64,000 nt of DNA from Chrysomallon squamiferum (GCA_012295275.1 CM022673.1:16801310-16865309); one strand, 5' to 3'; shown: positions 1 through 12,700, numbered from the stretch's first letter. Made by a program: numbers and translations. Notes: a model not told the origin generated them from the sequence alone.

Positions 1-12
1 AACATAATATTA

Positions 13-65
<53 letters not shown>

Positions 66-1159
66 GCGGGTAATACACCTATTTATATATTTTTTGAAAC
101 ATAAAGTAATTTCGTTTATACAACATACACACACTACAATGCAATCCATTCATCCACCCATCCATCCATTCATCCATCGTTTATACACACCCACATACAC
201 ACACATCCACACACACTCATACATACATACATTCATACATACATACATACATACATACATACATACATACATACATACATTTTTCGTGTTTATATATCGG
301 GATGTCATAAAACAAACCTTTACCTGTTAATGTGACTTGGTGACTGCAATGATTTGCAGTTTTAAGTCAAAATCTATGATTCGTATATAACTCTCAATTA
401 GTTTCATTTCCTTTTGCTTTCAGCTGGGTTAATTTCCATAGGAAAAAAGAAGCCAAATCGATATGGTTTCGGGTTGATTACGGTCATTACTGATATGTAC
501 AGCGTACAATGATAATTAAACTGAGAACTGACCTACGTTTAGATCTGATCAGTTTATGCCTTGTCACTTTTATAGAAAACATAAAAATACACGCACACCC
601 ACACCCGCATATACATATCTTGCTGATTATAATTTTTTTTTTAAATATTATGATAATAAAATACAATATTATAGCTGTTAGTATATATGGAACACATATT
701 AAAATATCTGTCATTTTACTTTTACATCAATAACAGAGGTAATTAAATTTAGAACTGAAATTTGTCACCATTAACACGGTGACAACCACCAAAATCAATC
801 AGTACAATACTGCTTTCATACAGATTGCTGCCATTTTTTTTTTTTTTTTTTTTTTGTCGCGCTATTTTATCGACCTTGGATTATTGTAAATCCGATAACC
901 GAAAAATGCTTTTTAGCTGCAGTAAAATACGATTTCCACAAAATAGATTGCATCGATGAAGGACACCAAAACACAATATAAATATCTTCAAAAATACATA
1001 AAATACGTAACTATAGAAAAAATATATAATACTACAACCACTGTAACATTAAACCATTTTATCATTATAGAAAAATATATAGCCTAAACACAATATAATT
1101 ATACTATAAATGTAGACAGTGTAAGGATAAAATATATATAAAAGAAAATATACACACAT

Positions 1160-1171
1160 GTGTGTTTGTGT

Positions 1172-1222
<51 letters not shown>
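1160..1222. repeat. (TG)n microsatellite
   Basis: Alternating TG with a few interruptions at its left end. Simple dinucleotide repeat with no coding potential. Confidence 0.9.
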
Positions 1223-1226
<4 letters not shown>

Positions 1227-1693
1227 TAGCTGTTTTATATAAATAACATGAAACCGAGGTAAAGAAAGCACTACTCACTTGCAAATCACAGTTCACATTA
1301 AGAGTTTAAAATGTTTTCTTGTCATATTGTATATTAGTTTTTCATGACAAATTTAAAACGAACTAATTTTATATATACATTACTTTTCTCTCCTTCTTTC
1401 TTTTTTTAACAAAAAATATATTAGCACGTGTCTTTTTTTTTTCTTTTTTAAATCATCTTATTTGAAAAAGTACGAAGGAAAGAAAAAATTAGTTCATTTT
1501 AAATTTGGCTTAAGAATATATATAGGTATTTGATAATGAAATATAATCAGGTATTAGATTTTGATTATGGATGATTATTAATTAATTAATTAATTCATTC
1601 ATTCATTCATTCATGTTAAAATATAATTAGAGTACATAATAATAGTATGTATAAATATATATATTTAAAACCATGACATCTTGCACTCCACTA

Positions 1694-1728
<35 letters not shown>

Positions 1729-1834
1729 AAAAGAAGAAGAAAAAAAATCAAGAAAAAAATAATAACAATTTTTTTTAACGATACCTGAACTCTGTACAAA
1801 TGGCCAAATATATAAATATATGTTGTTTGTATTA

Positions 1835-1853
1835 TTGTTATTATTATTATTAT

Positions 1854-1890
<37 letters not shown>
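1835..1890. repeat. (TTA)n-(TAG)n compound microsatellite
   Basis: A TTA tract passes directly into a TAG tract. The same compound structure recurs at 6017-6116, 8560-8592 and, as AAT followed by TAG, at 14503-14580. That suggests a common mutational path in this genome. Confidence 0.85.
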
Positions 1891-2127
1891 TTTAATAGCA
1901 TTTTGTTTTTTATATTATTTTTAATTTTTTATATTTTAAAATTTGTTTGTAGATGAAATCAATATATTATTTTATAAGAATATATGTAGGATTTTGTTGT
2001 TATTATAGCCTTTATGAAAGTATTATTGAAAGTTTGTAGTTGTTGTTTTAATGTTTTTGATGTTGTTTAATTGATTATTTTGGTTTATTTTTATTATAAT
2101 TTATTTTATATTTGCAGGTGTGACATT

Positions 2128-2157
2128 ATGGAACGTTTCTGTATGACGTCACAATAA
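2128..2157 (+). CDS. Nine-codon upstream ORF overlapping the GPR19-like start
   Basis: Directly visible: an ATG at 2128 opens a frame of nine codons (MERFCMTSQ) that ends with TAA at 2155-2157. The last A of that stop is the first A of the receptor ATG, giving TAATG. The uORF would be in the mature mRNA if the TTTGCAG ending at 2117 is the acceptor of the coding exon. Such a stop/start overlap permits termination-reinitiation or reduces receptor translation. A perfect TGACGTCA octamer lies inside it at 2144-2151, but inside a probable exon this is more likely chance than a CREB site. Confidence 0.45.
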   Translation: MERFCMTSQ

Positions 2158-3317
2158 TGCCTGACACCACCAAGTTTGCCTTAAATATTACATCACAAGA
2201 GTTTTACGCAGCCGACTATGACGAAATTAGACCCAGATCACAAATAACAGTGGAAGTCTTCACGCTCGCTATTCTCTGGACTCTGTCCGTTCTAGGCAAT
2301 ATCCTCGTGTGTCTCGTCATCTACAGAAGTCGAAGAATTCAATCAACGACTAACTACTTCGTGGTTTCGTTAGCCTGCGCAGATCTGACAATGGTTTTGA
2401 TTTGTTTTCCATTTATAGCATCACGTGTTATAGCCAATCAGTGGCTTGTGGGCGGGGCTATGTGCAAGGTGGTACGATTTGTCGAATATGTTGTTCCTTG
2501 CGCTAATATGTATGTTTTCGTATCTATATGTATAGACAGATTTTACACGATAATATATCCTCTCAGTTTTAAAGTAACTCGGGGTACCGCCAAACGAATG
2601 ATTCTCTGTTCTTGGTTGTGTGCCGTTGCCGTGTGCAGTTTCACTTTTTACTTTTTCGATCTTACCATCAATACTTTATCTAACAGAACGTTCTGTCCGA
2701 CGTACATACAGACGGAATCCTGGTCGGGCATAGTATACACTGTTGTAGCATTTCTCTGTCAGTTTGCTGCACCAGTTATCATGGTGGCCACTGGATACGG
2801 GCAAGTGTCAAAATACATATGGCGGACCGGAGCATCGGGCAGACCAATTCAAAGGACCACAAATCCAGTGCCTAGAACTAAAGTTAAAATGGTTAAGATG
2901 CTGATAGTTGTAACAACTACGACGATGCTGATGTATACACCGTTCTGGGTTTTGCAGTTGTTGCATTGTTTTGTCCAGCCCGTACGCATCAATCCGGCAG
3001 CTTTTATTTTCGCCTTATGGTTGATATGTGCCACGACTGTATGCAAATCTGGAATGTATTTGTGTTTTAATTCAAATTTCCGTAGGGGTTGTAAAGAAGT
3101 CTTCTGCATGTCAACCATGAAGTGTTACAGAAGCAACACCTACGCAATCACCAAAGCGTCGACGTTGGGACGTAACAACCACGTCGGCGTTATGGAAAAC
3201 AGCAGCGGTATTTCCAGATACAACATGGAGTCGCCATCGTACGTATTTAACAGAACTACTCACATGGAAAAAGCGGTGTGGCCTTTATCATCTTCTACTC
3301 CAACAACCTATCTATGA
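2157..3317 (+). CDS. GPR19: GPR19-like class A G-protein-coupled receptor
   Basis: A 386-residue seven-transmembrane receptor with an intronless coding region. It has a short N-terminus with an N-glycosylation site (Asn10, NIT), a TM1 Gly-Asn motif (GNILV), the TM2 Asp (LACADL), a TM3 Cys followed by CKVVRFVEY, and ICIDRFYTIIYPLSFKV at the end of TM3 into loop 2. The loop 3 stretch NPVPRTKVKMVKM and the tail stretches FRRGCKEVFCM and MKCYRSNTYAIT are near-identical to human GPR19 as I remember it, and both proteins end in a WP-containing tail. The DRY motif reads DRF, as in GPR19. Family members are orphan or peptide-type receptors; adropin has been proposed as a ligand in mammals. The TM6 Trp and TM7 Pro switch residues are replaced here (MYTPF; KSGMY). 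The start at 2157 is the first ATG in frame after the probable acceptor at 2117. GPR19 assignment is strong; the ligand is unknown. Confidence 0.9.
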   Translation: MPDTTKFALNITSQEFYAADYDEIRPRSQITVEVFTLAILWTLSVLGNILVCLVIYRSRRIQSTTNYFVVSLACADLTMVLICFPFIASRVIANQWLVGGAMCKVVRFVEYVVPCANMYVFVSICIDRFYTIIYPLSFKVTRGTAKRMILCSWLCAVAVCSFTFYFFDLTINTLSNRTFCPTYIQTESWSGIVYTVVAFLCQFAAPVIMVATGYGQVSKYIWRTGASGRPIQRTTNPVPRTKVKMVKMLIVVTTTTMLMYTPFWVLQLLHCFVQPVRINPAAFIFALWLICATTVCKSGMYLCFNSNFRRGCKEVFCMSTMKCYRSNTYAITKASTLGRNNHVGVMENSSGISRYNMESPSYVFNRTTHMEKAVWPLSSSTPTTYL

Positions 3318-6013
3318 CATTCACTATTTCACAGGCTTAAAGTGTACTTCTGCTGGAAAAAATAAGTCTAAATACAATGAATTTGTATATTTTCAAATAT
3401 TTATTTCACATGTCATTCGAGACCAATCGTTTACTAATGATAAAATATGAATAATGATAATATTAAAATAACATTTTCTAAAAGTCTATGGCGATCATTA
3501 GAAACAACCATCTTGTTATGTATCTTGTGCGCTCAAAATTATAGCAATCAAAAAACAACAATAACCCAACGCGTTAACGTGCTCTTGTAAATACTAACAT
3601 TTGCCGGTTATAAATCCTCGATCACCTATTTCGTTAATACAAATCATGGGTTAAAACTCGAAAAAAAGGGATTAATAGGCAAAACGTATTATTTTGTTTT
3701 GGTTATAATCTTCTAATGCCAACATCAACCGATAGTAAAAATATTTTATAGTCAAAACTCTTGCCGTAAAATAGAGTAAACTGCGAACGAACTTTTGTTA
3801 TCTTAGAGTGAATGGGGGATTAGTTTTGTACTACATAAGAAATCTTAAAACAGCACAAATAAACAAGTAATTCCATTTCCAACTTAACTTTTAATTTTGT
3901 CAGTATCTGAATATGTGAAACTTAATCACTAACGAAAACACAAAACACTAGGTCTTAGGTGAAAAGGCATCTACATTATTTGAATAAATGAGATTCGTAC
4001 GCACGTACATCTGCATCCTTAAATCAGAGAGAGTAAATGAGGTGGTTGATTCCTTCCTCTTAACTGACCGGTTAGCCAGTTAGAAACGAATATTTTCCCA
4101 AATCAGAACAGATCCACTTTTATTTATCTTCATCAGCAATGAACAAAGACGTCTCGTGAGTCCGTAGGTTGTTTTGTTAGGGTTTTTTGTTTTTTGTTTT
4201 TTATTTTATTTATTTATTTATTACTATTATCATCATCATCATCATCATCATTTGTCATGTATAGGGTAGTTGGTTCAAACTGGTAATCGCTGCGTGTTGT
4301 TAAATTATTATCATACTTTATTATTTGCAAAGATTGGTAGCCAGTGACAAATAACATGTATTTAGATTATAAGTACACTTTGCGGCTGAGAGAAATCGTG
4401 ATCGACTCTCGGGAAAATGTTCTTGGATTTAATAACGAAATGAAGATAGGTAATTTGTTCGAGAATTAGCATTGGTATTTAACAACCCGTCTGTGACAGA
4501 AAGGGTTAACTGACCACTATTACTTGCCAGAGTTTATCATTACAGGTTGAAATAATTTAATCTGTAGCTCATCTTGGATTTGTTTAGAAGATGTTGCTGC
4601 GCCGATCGCTTATCAGTACAAAAACTGCCGATTATTATGACAATGAGGTGCTACGCTGTGCATTTTCCAGTTTATTATACATCATTTGAGAAAATTATTA
4701 TTATTATTTACGAAGAGAAATTTTAAACTATTTTTAACTTCGAGAGCAAGGGAGTGCGACCCTTCTACACATTGTCTCAGTAAATTATGTAAGAACTAAA
4801 TACCTTCAGTTTATATCATATGATTTTATTATATAAATATATTTTATGAGGAACGATAAAAATAGCGATTTTTTTCCCTTTACTCCATCTTGTTGCCATT
4901 TCAGATTTGTAAAAGTATTAAAGAAAATGTTGATATTTGTTTTTGCGTTAAAATGATTATTATTAATTTTATTTATTAAAAGTTTTGTTTGTTTCTTTGT
5001 TGATTGACTGGTTGTACTACTGCTACTGCTACTGCTACTTCTACTGCTACTGCTACTTCTGCTGCAGCCATTGGTACTTCTTCTTCTTGTTATCATTATT
5101 ATTATGTATTTGTTTCTTGTATTTTTTTTTATTATTATTTTTTTTTAAATTATCAGTTCTTTTCCATTATTGATTCTGAATTTTCAAAGAGTCGTTTTTG
5201 TACTTTCCATGAAATTTCCTTTTATTTAAATTTTTTTGTATTGCTATTGTTATTGTTTTTGCTTTTGTGTAATGAAATAAATATGAAAACAAAAACAAAA
5301 GTAAATAACAAAATAAATGGAAGTGAGTCAATTAATGATCAAGCATTTTTCGTAAATCTATTTAAACAGACGACACCAAAATGGCGCCCGCATTTATATA
5401 ATTAAACGTAATTATCCAGACAATTTTCGTTCCGAAGATAGCACCTTAAGATCGTTAATAAACACATTGATTGTTGATGTAAGTATATTCTGAGTATTAA
5501 TTATATAAATAAGATACTTTAATGTCCTAACTGGATGTTTTGAAAGTATTTTGTCTGTTGCCATAGCAACAAGTGTTAGAAAGATGGTGAACATTTATCG
5601 GTCGTACAGCCACGAATATAAGAAATGAACATATTCACATAGGCATATAAGTAAGTAAGAAAGTGAAGAAATAAATAAATAAATAAATAAATATGATATT
5701 CAAACACCACTTTATATATATATGGTTAATTTTAGATCTACACAATTATTAGTTTTTAAATATTTTATATTACAAAAATTAAAACAACATAATTATTACA
5801 CTTTATGAAAATCATTATTATCTTGTTCTGGTTACCACAGAAACCTGACTGATCTCCAGTCAAGTGAAACACGACCTTTACATAATGAGCTCTCCAGAGA
5901 AATGTTACGTTAGATAGAAATTAAAAATAACTGACAGAATGACTAGAATTAAATACCATTATTTTCTCGAACCCAAATAATAATGTTTTACTAATGTTTT
6001 TTTAAAACAATTA

Positions 6014-6077
<64 letters not shown>

Positions 6078-6233
6078 CAGCAGCATAGTAGTAATAGTAG
6101 TAGTAGTGGTAGTATTTTTTTTATGTTACTGTTATCATTTTTTAAAAAGAACCATGTTAACTATAATCCATTTATAAATTTATATAATGATGATGATGAT
6201 GATTATAATAATAACAATAATATTCATTTATTT

Positions 6234-6281
<48 letters not shown>

Positions 6282-6930
6282 TTATTATTAGAATTAGGAT
6301 TAATCAATCGATATATAAAAAGAACCTATGGTATGTTACTGAAGTAGTGGACAAACTGGCACACATAACTTAAGACCTTTTAATTCTGGAAAGTCATTTT
6401 TAGAACTATTTTCTGAAGAAAAAAGAGTCTTTGACAACATCAGAGTATTTGTAAATGAGAAACACAACACAATAATGAAAGACAGACAAAGGCATTTCTT
6501 TGTAATCTTTAATACTGAATGCGCTGTATATATATATATACACACATACACACACACATACATCATACACACACACCAAAGATTGCTGAACATGATGGAT
6601 ATTCACGTTAAAACAGCAAGTGCTACGACTAATGTTGTTGTCACTGTTACTGTTAATACTGCTGTCAATAACGATGATAACGACAACAATAACAACAACA
6701 ACAGTAATCATAATAATAATAAAAAGAAGAGAAACCAATATCATCATCAACATGATAGAGAACTAACAACACGTTTGACGGAGACATTAAGATTAGGTTG
6801 ATACCAGACTTTTCTAATAAATAATCTAACCTACATTTTCTTTGTAGTTCTACACAAATAATACTGCAAAAACTAACCGTATTCACAGAGATTCCGTTAT
6901 TGATTTTGCAAATAATGAGAAGATTTTTCT

Positions 6931-6964
<34 letters not shown>

Positions 6965-7448
6965 GTTTGTTTACAAAGTCACGTATAATACTGCAGCTTG
7001 CACGGTGGTTGACTGAGATGTTGTGTTGTGTTGAATGTTTTCTAACGTACACTGATTTATGTATGCACTTTTCTGGTGAACATATATTTCGTACTCGGAT
7101 CTAATTACTTATGGTTTGATAATCTGCATTTAAAACCGATTTCTTATTTCCTAAATTTATTTTTAAAAGGATATACATACATACACACATATACGTAAAT
7201 ATATACACATATACAAACACCTAGATACATACATACACACACAGGCACTCAGACTGACATATACATACACATACTTACATACACACATACATACAATCAC
7301 AAACATGAACATGTAGACATACATACATCAGTTGAGTTTATAAATGAGTATGCTGTAATTATAATATAGCAGAAATACCCCCTCCCCCTCCCAAAAAAAA
7401 ACGTTTATAAATTTACATGAATTAAATTTTTAGTAATTTATTTACCTG

Positions 7449-7483
<35 letters not shown>

Positions 7484-7489
7484 AGCGAA
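3318..7489. other. GPR19 3' UTR and intergenic DNA
   Basis: The part just downstream of the receptor stop (to roughly 4.7 kb) is less repetitive and keeps CpG dinucleotides, as expected for a 3' UTR or unmethylated flank. Beyond that, simple repeats dominate: (TGCTAC)n-like DNA near 5020-5065, (TTA)n/(TAG)n at 6017-6116, (TTTA)n at about 6225-6286, poly-T at about 6916-6960 and poly-A at about 7452-7481. The open frames here translate repeats (Asn, Tyr or Cys/Val runs) and are not credible genes. Confidence 0.55.
6017..6286. repeat. Cluster of TTA/TAG and TTTA microsatellites
   Basis: A (TTA)n-(TAG)n compound tract with a few CAG interruptions is followed about 110 bp later by a (TTTA)n tract. 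Simple-sequence DNA only. Confidence 0.85.
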
Positions 7490-8095
7490 AAAAGAACAAC
7501 ACAGGAGTGTACGAATTGCAGGTGCGCCTTTGTCACACTTCATGCGCTCATTTCAGCTTCGGAAGTCAAACATGGTAGCCAGCTTTCATTTGGCGTTTGT
7601 CAAACTTACTGAAAATTATATTCCTGGTAATCTAAGATTATTTTGTTGGCAAAATTCTCGCGTTAAACGGAGAATTAAACTCGATGAATCCAACAAATTT
7701 GATCGAATGCTGAATTAAAAATAAACTAATCACATTTTTTAAAATCAGTAATTGATTTTTAAAACCTGGATTTATTTTTGCTTGAAGTGTTGATTAGCAA
7801 CGCCAGAGAAAATAACAACAATGGTAACTTTTATTCCCAGTCAAATCACAGCCAGTACAAATAGGAATAGGAATAGGAAAAAAATTAACGTGCTAATCAG
7901 AGCAAGCTGTTGTGAAGCACGTCTGCGACGGGCACGCTTTCTGACAGGTCAGCGGGCGCGTCCGTCGCAGAAAAGAGTTTTGGGTAGGGAAAAGAATGGA
8001 TTCTCGCCACGATTGCAGGACAAAGCTAGTACAAAGCTAGTACAAAGCTAAGGAAACTCTTTTATAGTTCTATTTCAAATATCCGACTTACAACA
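7490..8095. other. CpG-containing complex segment of unknown role
   Basis: This stands out from its surroundings. It is low in simple repeats and relatively CpG-dense, especially at about 7910-8010 (GCACG, GCGACGGGC, GGGCGCGTCCGTCGC). It contains two short plus-strand open frames (7530-7718 and 7821-8051) with no recognisable domain, and three tandem copies of a 12-bp AAGCTAGTACAA-type unit near 8020-8050. It lies about 1.7 kb upstream of the MMADHC start. It may be a promoter or CpG-rich regulatory element, or the decayed remnant of a short retroposon. I cannot decide which from sequence alone. Confidence 0.35.
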
Positions 8096-8223
8096 CCTGC
8101 GCCTTTAATTGCCTTTAGTCTCATGATTACAGACACATTATTGCCCCTAATTAGAATTGCACCACCTTTCTGGAGTTGGCCACAAGCTTTAGCTGAGTTT
8201 GTGTAGAAGATTATGGTCAAAGA

Positions 8224-8254
<31 letters not shown>

Positions 8255-8498
8255 GCATATTTTAAACTTTTTACCACATTTTTAAAATACGTAAGACTGA
8301 AAAATGTAAAAATAAATAAATAAATAAATAAAATATAATTCAAACAGGGTAAAAATGGAAAATCGGCGGCTCTTTTGACTTTAAAAACGAACACATGTGG
8401 AAAATATTTTTGCTGAAACTTTTTTCTCCAAGAGCTTTACTTAAATTATCTAAAAATGCATGTGGCTATTTATTCTGTATTGTGTTTGTCCGAATATT

Positions 8499-8522
8499 GT
8501 AGCTTCAGTAGCGAAGCTACTG
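8499..8522. other. Pair of mutually exclusive perfect hairpins
   Basis: Two overlapping inverted repeats are visible. GTAGCTTC at 8499-8506 pairs with GAAGCTAC at 8513-8520, and CAGTAGC at 8506-8512 pairs with GCTACTG at 8516-8522 around a GAA loop. They share bases and cannot form together. No adjacent gene suggests a function, so this may be chance. Confidence 0.4.
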
Positions 8523-9708
8523 ATTACAGTGCCATCTAAAAATAGACGCAGACTGCAATTATTATTATTAGTAGTAGTAGTAGTAGTAGTAGCAGTAATT
8601 AAAACAGTTTGATGAATTTGATTAATTTTAACGGTTACTTATTAGCAGGCCAAATTATTCGATAAATAATATTTTATTTTTTTTCTGTCTCGATTCTCCT
8701 GGCCGTCTAAAAAGGTTATAATTTAACGAGACTGTGATTTTCGTACAAATTATGTCGTATCTGAGTAATCGAACTTGGAGATTAACCTTGTGAAAAGAAA
8801 ACAAATGTACGATATGTATTTTATTGTTTTATCGAAAAGCATTTTAATGGTGTTCTATAATATTAATGTTAGTATTTTAATTTAATGCTAAATCCATTTC
8901 CTTGTCTGTATTATAATTATGTCGTCATCCATTTTTATCATAACAATACAATACTCAGTATACTGTGAATCCCATAATTCAGAATATAATTAATAATTTT
9001 GTAAATTGGCATTCCTTAGACCAAGTAATTAGTAAGTTAGTATTAATATTAATGAATAATAATTTCGTTAGTTTTTATTATTAATATTAGACTCAATTTC
9101 TTTTTATAATTTAATACCTTCAACCTAATTTCTAATATGACTTATTTCACTACTAAAAATACATAATTTATTAATTATGAACGTAAATTTGATTTATTAT
9201 TGATACATTAAAATATTTGCAATGTCATGTAATTCTGTGCAATGTTCAAAGAAGATTAATTTATTATATATTCTATTTCATGTTTAAAAAAAAAAATGAT
9301 ATGCTGTGAAAATAAATTGATATAATAAGTACAGAAAACGATGCTGTCACTGTTTTTTTTAAATTATTGTTATTAACAAAGGCATTCATGCATGGAAAAT
9401 ATTTATAAGATGCCAATTCCAAAATAGAAATAACTAACAATAAAATATATAACATAACATAACAACATAACAGTAATTCAACAATAATATATAATGCACA
9501 TAACATGATACAGTTTATATTGTACTGAATAATATATGTACTGTTATCTGTCCACTAGTTATTTATTGGTGGTTATTTGATAGCACTGAAAAAAAGATGT
9601 CGTCATATTTAAGCTCACTTAAACGTTATCAATTAATTAATATTGGTATTTTTTTATTTTGTGTAAAACAATTTACTTAATTTTATTAATTTTTTTCATT
9701 TTCACAGA
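8523..9708. other. AT-rich DNA upstream of MMADHC
   Basis: No gene is seen. The stretch is AT-rich without long repeats. A TTTTTTCATTTTCACAG sequence ends at 9708 and looks like a splice acceptor, so the first coding exon of MMADHC probably starts at 9709 and a 5' UTR exon lies to the left. Confidence 0.5.
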
Positions 9709-9757
9709 TTCTTTCTCATCATTTTGAATGTAAAAGTGGACAGCATAAATATAATTG

Positions 9758-12700
9758 ATGGCTGTAAGGGTGAGTATACTTTTTTCAGTTTTGTTAACAC
9801 GGGTTTGAATTCAAGAAAGGCACAAATGAGAAATGTCTTTATATACTCACTTTCTCATTATGCAGTTTTTCACAAATAAAAAAATTATCAAAAAGTTAAA
9901 AACATTATGCAGGTCAGAGAATCATATCAAAAAGATAAAGAAAAAATTATATATATAATAATAAAGCGAAGGGAATCCAGTAGATTACAGAATCAGTATA
10001 TGTTTTTCTGGATAAAGAGAAAGATGTACAAAAATTACCCTTGCTGCATTTTGGAAAGAGTTTATCCCATGTTAAGTTTTTTTTCTCTTCTGTTATCCCA
10101 AGAAAAGATTTTGGTATATTTGACATTCATGGTTTGATTTGCTTTTCAGCTTATATCAAGCAATAGAAAAATTGTTGCTTACCTGCCAAACCTGCAGGCT
10201 GCAGTCAAGCATATCAGAGTATTTTCTTCTTACGACAGACATCAGCATTCAGGCATTCATTTTGGAGAACCATCAGGTTGGTTGTGTTTAATATGCTGAA
10301 CATTTAAACAAACATTATTAATAAAAGGTATTGTGATTATACAGGTGTCAGTGTAGGTGAGCAAGTATGAGCAGAAGTGAATGAGTGTGATTTTGAGTGA
10401 TAGAGTCAAAGGGAATAAGAAAGTTTGATATGTATGTTTCATTAAAATGATTCTCTTTATGGACAGAAATAGTTTGTCATGAAAACTGGCCTTTGTTACA
10501 CAGAAATTTAAAATAAAAATGCATTTTGTTAGGTTTTGTGTCTTAATGCTTAAATCATTTGGTCTAAAAAAGTGGAAATTTTGTCCCATTTACATTCGTA
10601 ATACCTAATTATACAACTTATTCAAAAGAGTAAACATTTTACGATTTGAACCATCTTGACCCAGTTTAGTCAAAACATTAAGATTAGTCTATATAATCTA
10701 TGTTTGTTCTACATTCACAATCTGACATAGTTTATCCAGATAAAAACTTTGGCTTATTGACATTGAAAGGGTCATTGTACGCTTTATAAGACATTACTGT
10801 TATCTGGGCTGTTTTTTTGGTTTGGTTTATTTATTTAGTTCTTTCTTTCTTTCTTTGTATGTCTGTCTGTCTGTCTAGCAGTTAATTGTTAATATTAATA
10901 TTAATATTATTATTATCATTATTATTATCAATAACCATTTAGTGAGATAACCATCTTGGCTGACCTAGACTTAGCAGGTTATGACCTATTTTTTTTTGAG
11001 TCAAAAATGTTTTATACCTAGGGTCAGAAACAGTTTGGCCTGATAAAAATCTTGGACCTTTTGGCCCTGAAGATAAAAGATTTCCATTTCCTGGACGTGT
11101 TGGACACAGTTCTTTTCTTCAGGAAAAACCAGTGATATTTCGACCTGACCCCACTTCATCTCTCCCTCAGTTACCTGGGGAACGACATTGTGACATTGCA
11201 GAACAGTTTTTATCTTCTGTAGAGCAGGTCTGTAGAAATACATTTTACATGTGTGCAATTTGGTTTTTGATTTGAATAATATTTGAAATAGTTTTTTTAT
11301 TCTTCTAAAAGATGTTTAGGTAAATAGAATATTTAATAAGTAAACAATTGTTATTTTATAGAACTTTTTTCCTTTAATAAATATTTACTATACTTGTTTT
11401 TCTTTTAAAATAATACCAAAAAAATATTATAATAATAATTAATAAAAATATAAATGGCAAGTTTTGTAAAATTAATCTCTATATTTCTGTTATATTTATT
11501 TGTTGTTGTTTTCTGCTCTATTTCATGTTGTCAAAATATTTATATTTTTGTAAAGATTGAGGAAGCCAATGGCTATATGCCAGAATCTGAGACACCATCA
11601 CCATCAGAAATGTTAGAATGTGTTGCTCAAGAATGTCCACAGATTTTACGAAGAGGTAAATTTAACCTTTAACCTCAGAGTAAATACTCTATCATATAGC
11701 ATTTTAAGAACGGATAAATCTTACATTTCTTCTCACACTAAAAACTTTACACTTACAGCAATAAGTAAAGAATAAGCATGTTAATAAAGCTTTACAATAA
11801 CAGTAATGTTTATATGAGATACCAAATCACAAGGAGAAAAGAAAGTAGGGAAAGTATTTTTGTAGGCTATTTCATTATTAGCAGAAGTCATTTTATAGAG
11901 AAAAAATTGACTTAGAAGACGATGTAATAAATAAAATTTTAAATATAGATTTCAGGGGCATTACCATTATATTTTTTGTGACATTCAGATCTTTTTGAAG
12001 TCCTAAAATGAAAAGAGAACAAATCCAAAACCTTAACAAATTCTTATATATAATCGATATGTATATATACATATCTACTTTTTTTTTTAAAACAACCTGT
12101 AATCATTGTGAAAATAAATAAAAGAAAACTCTTGTTTTAAACTGTTAAGAAATACAAAACAAACCATATAACTTAAAAAAGAAAGAAAGAAAAAGATAAA
12201 TAAATTTAAATTATAGAAATAATTACCTGAAGAACAAAAAGTAAATCAGCTGCAAGTAACTTGATGTTTTGAAATTCTAGAATTTGCTGATCTGTTTCCT
12301 GAGCGCAACCTCCAAGATGGCATATTGACTGTGATCTCCATCAGTCAGAAAACTGTTAACGATATGACTACCTGGTCCAGAGATGTAGAAACTGAGAGAG
12401 AAAATCTGTTAGAAGCTGTAAGAACTTATAAACTAACGATGTTCTGTTTTTGTTGCTGACATTATTTTAATCAAATTATTAAAGCCTGATAATTATTAGT
12501 GAAGTATTATTTTATTAATTTATTTATATATTTATTTATCTTTTTTGCTAGTTCATTCAAGGTGCTACTGAAATTTGTGAAGGTCTTCAGGAAATTGGTT
12601 ATTGGGCAGATTTCATTGATCCTTCATGTGGGAAACCAGTATGTATTAACTTTGTTAATCTGACTAAATATTTTCTTCTAATCCTTTAAGTCTTTTTATA

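Larger units (their letters stand above)
1..2117. other. Non-coding DNA upstream of the GPR19-like gene
   Basis: No convincing gene was found here. The stretch is AT-rich and dominated by simple repeats: (TTA)n at about 15-65, (CATA)n at about 225-280, (TG)n at about 1160-1222, (AATA)n near 1692-1722 and a (TTA)n/(TAG)n compound at about 1835-1890. The open frames it contains are low-complexity translations of those repeats. It ends in an acceptor-like TTTGCAG at 2111-2117, so its right part is probably an intron in the 5' UTR of the receptor gene, whose promoter would lie further left. Confidence 0.6.

Noticed and set aside
13-330. Open frame beginning with a poly-Leu run
   Set aside because: It is a translation of (TTA)n and (CATA)n microsatellites with no domain and no coding-like composition.
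2849-3118. Minus-strand open frame of 89 codons
   Set aside because: It is antisense to the GPR19-like coding region and has no family resemblance.
11001-11258. Minus-strand open frame
   Set aside because: It is antisense to MMADHC exon 3, which is supported by homology and splice phase.
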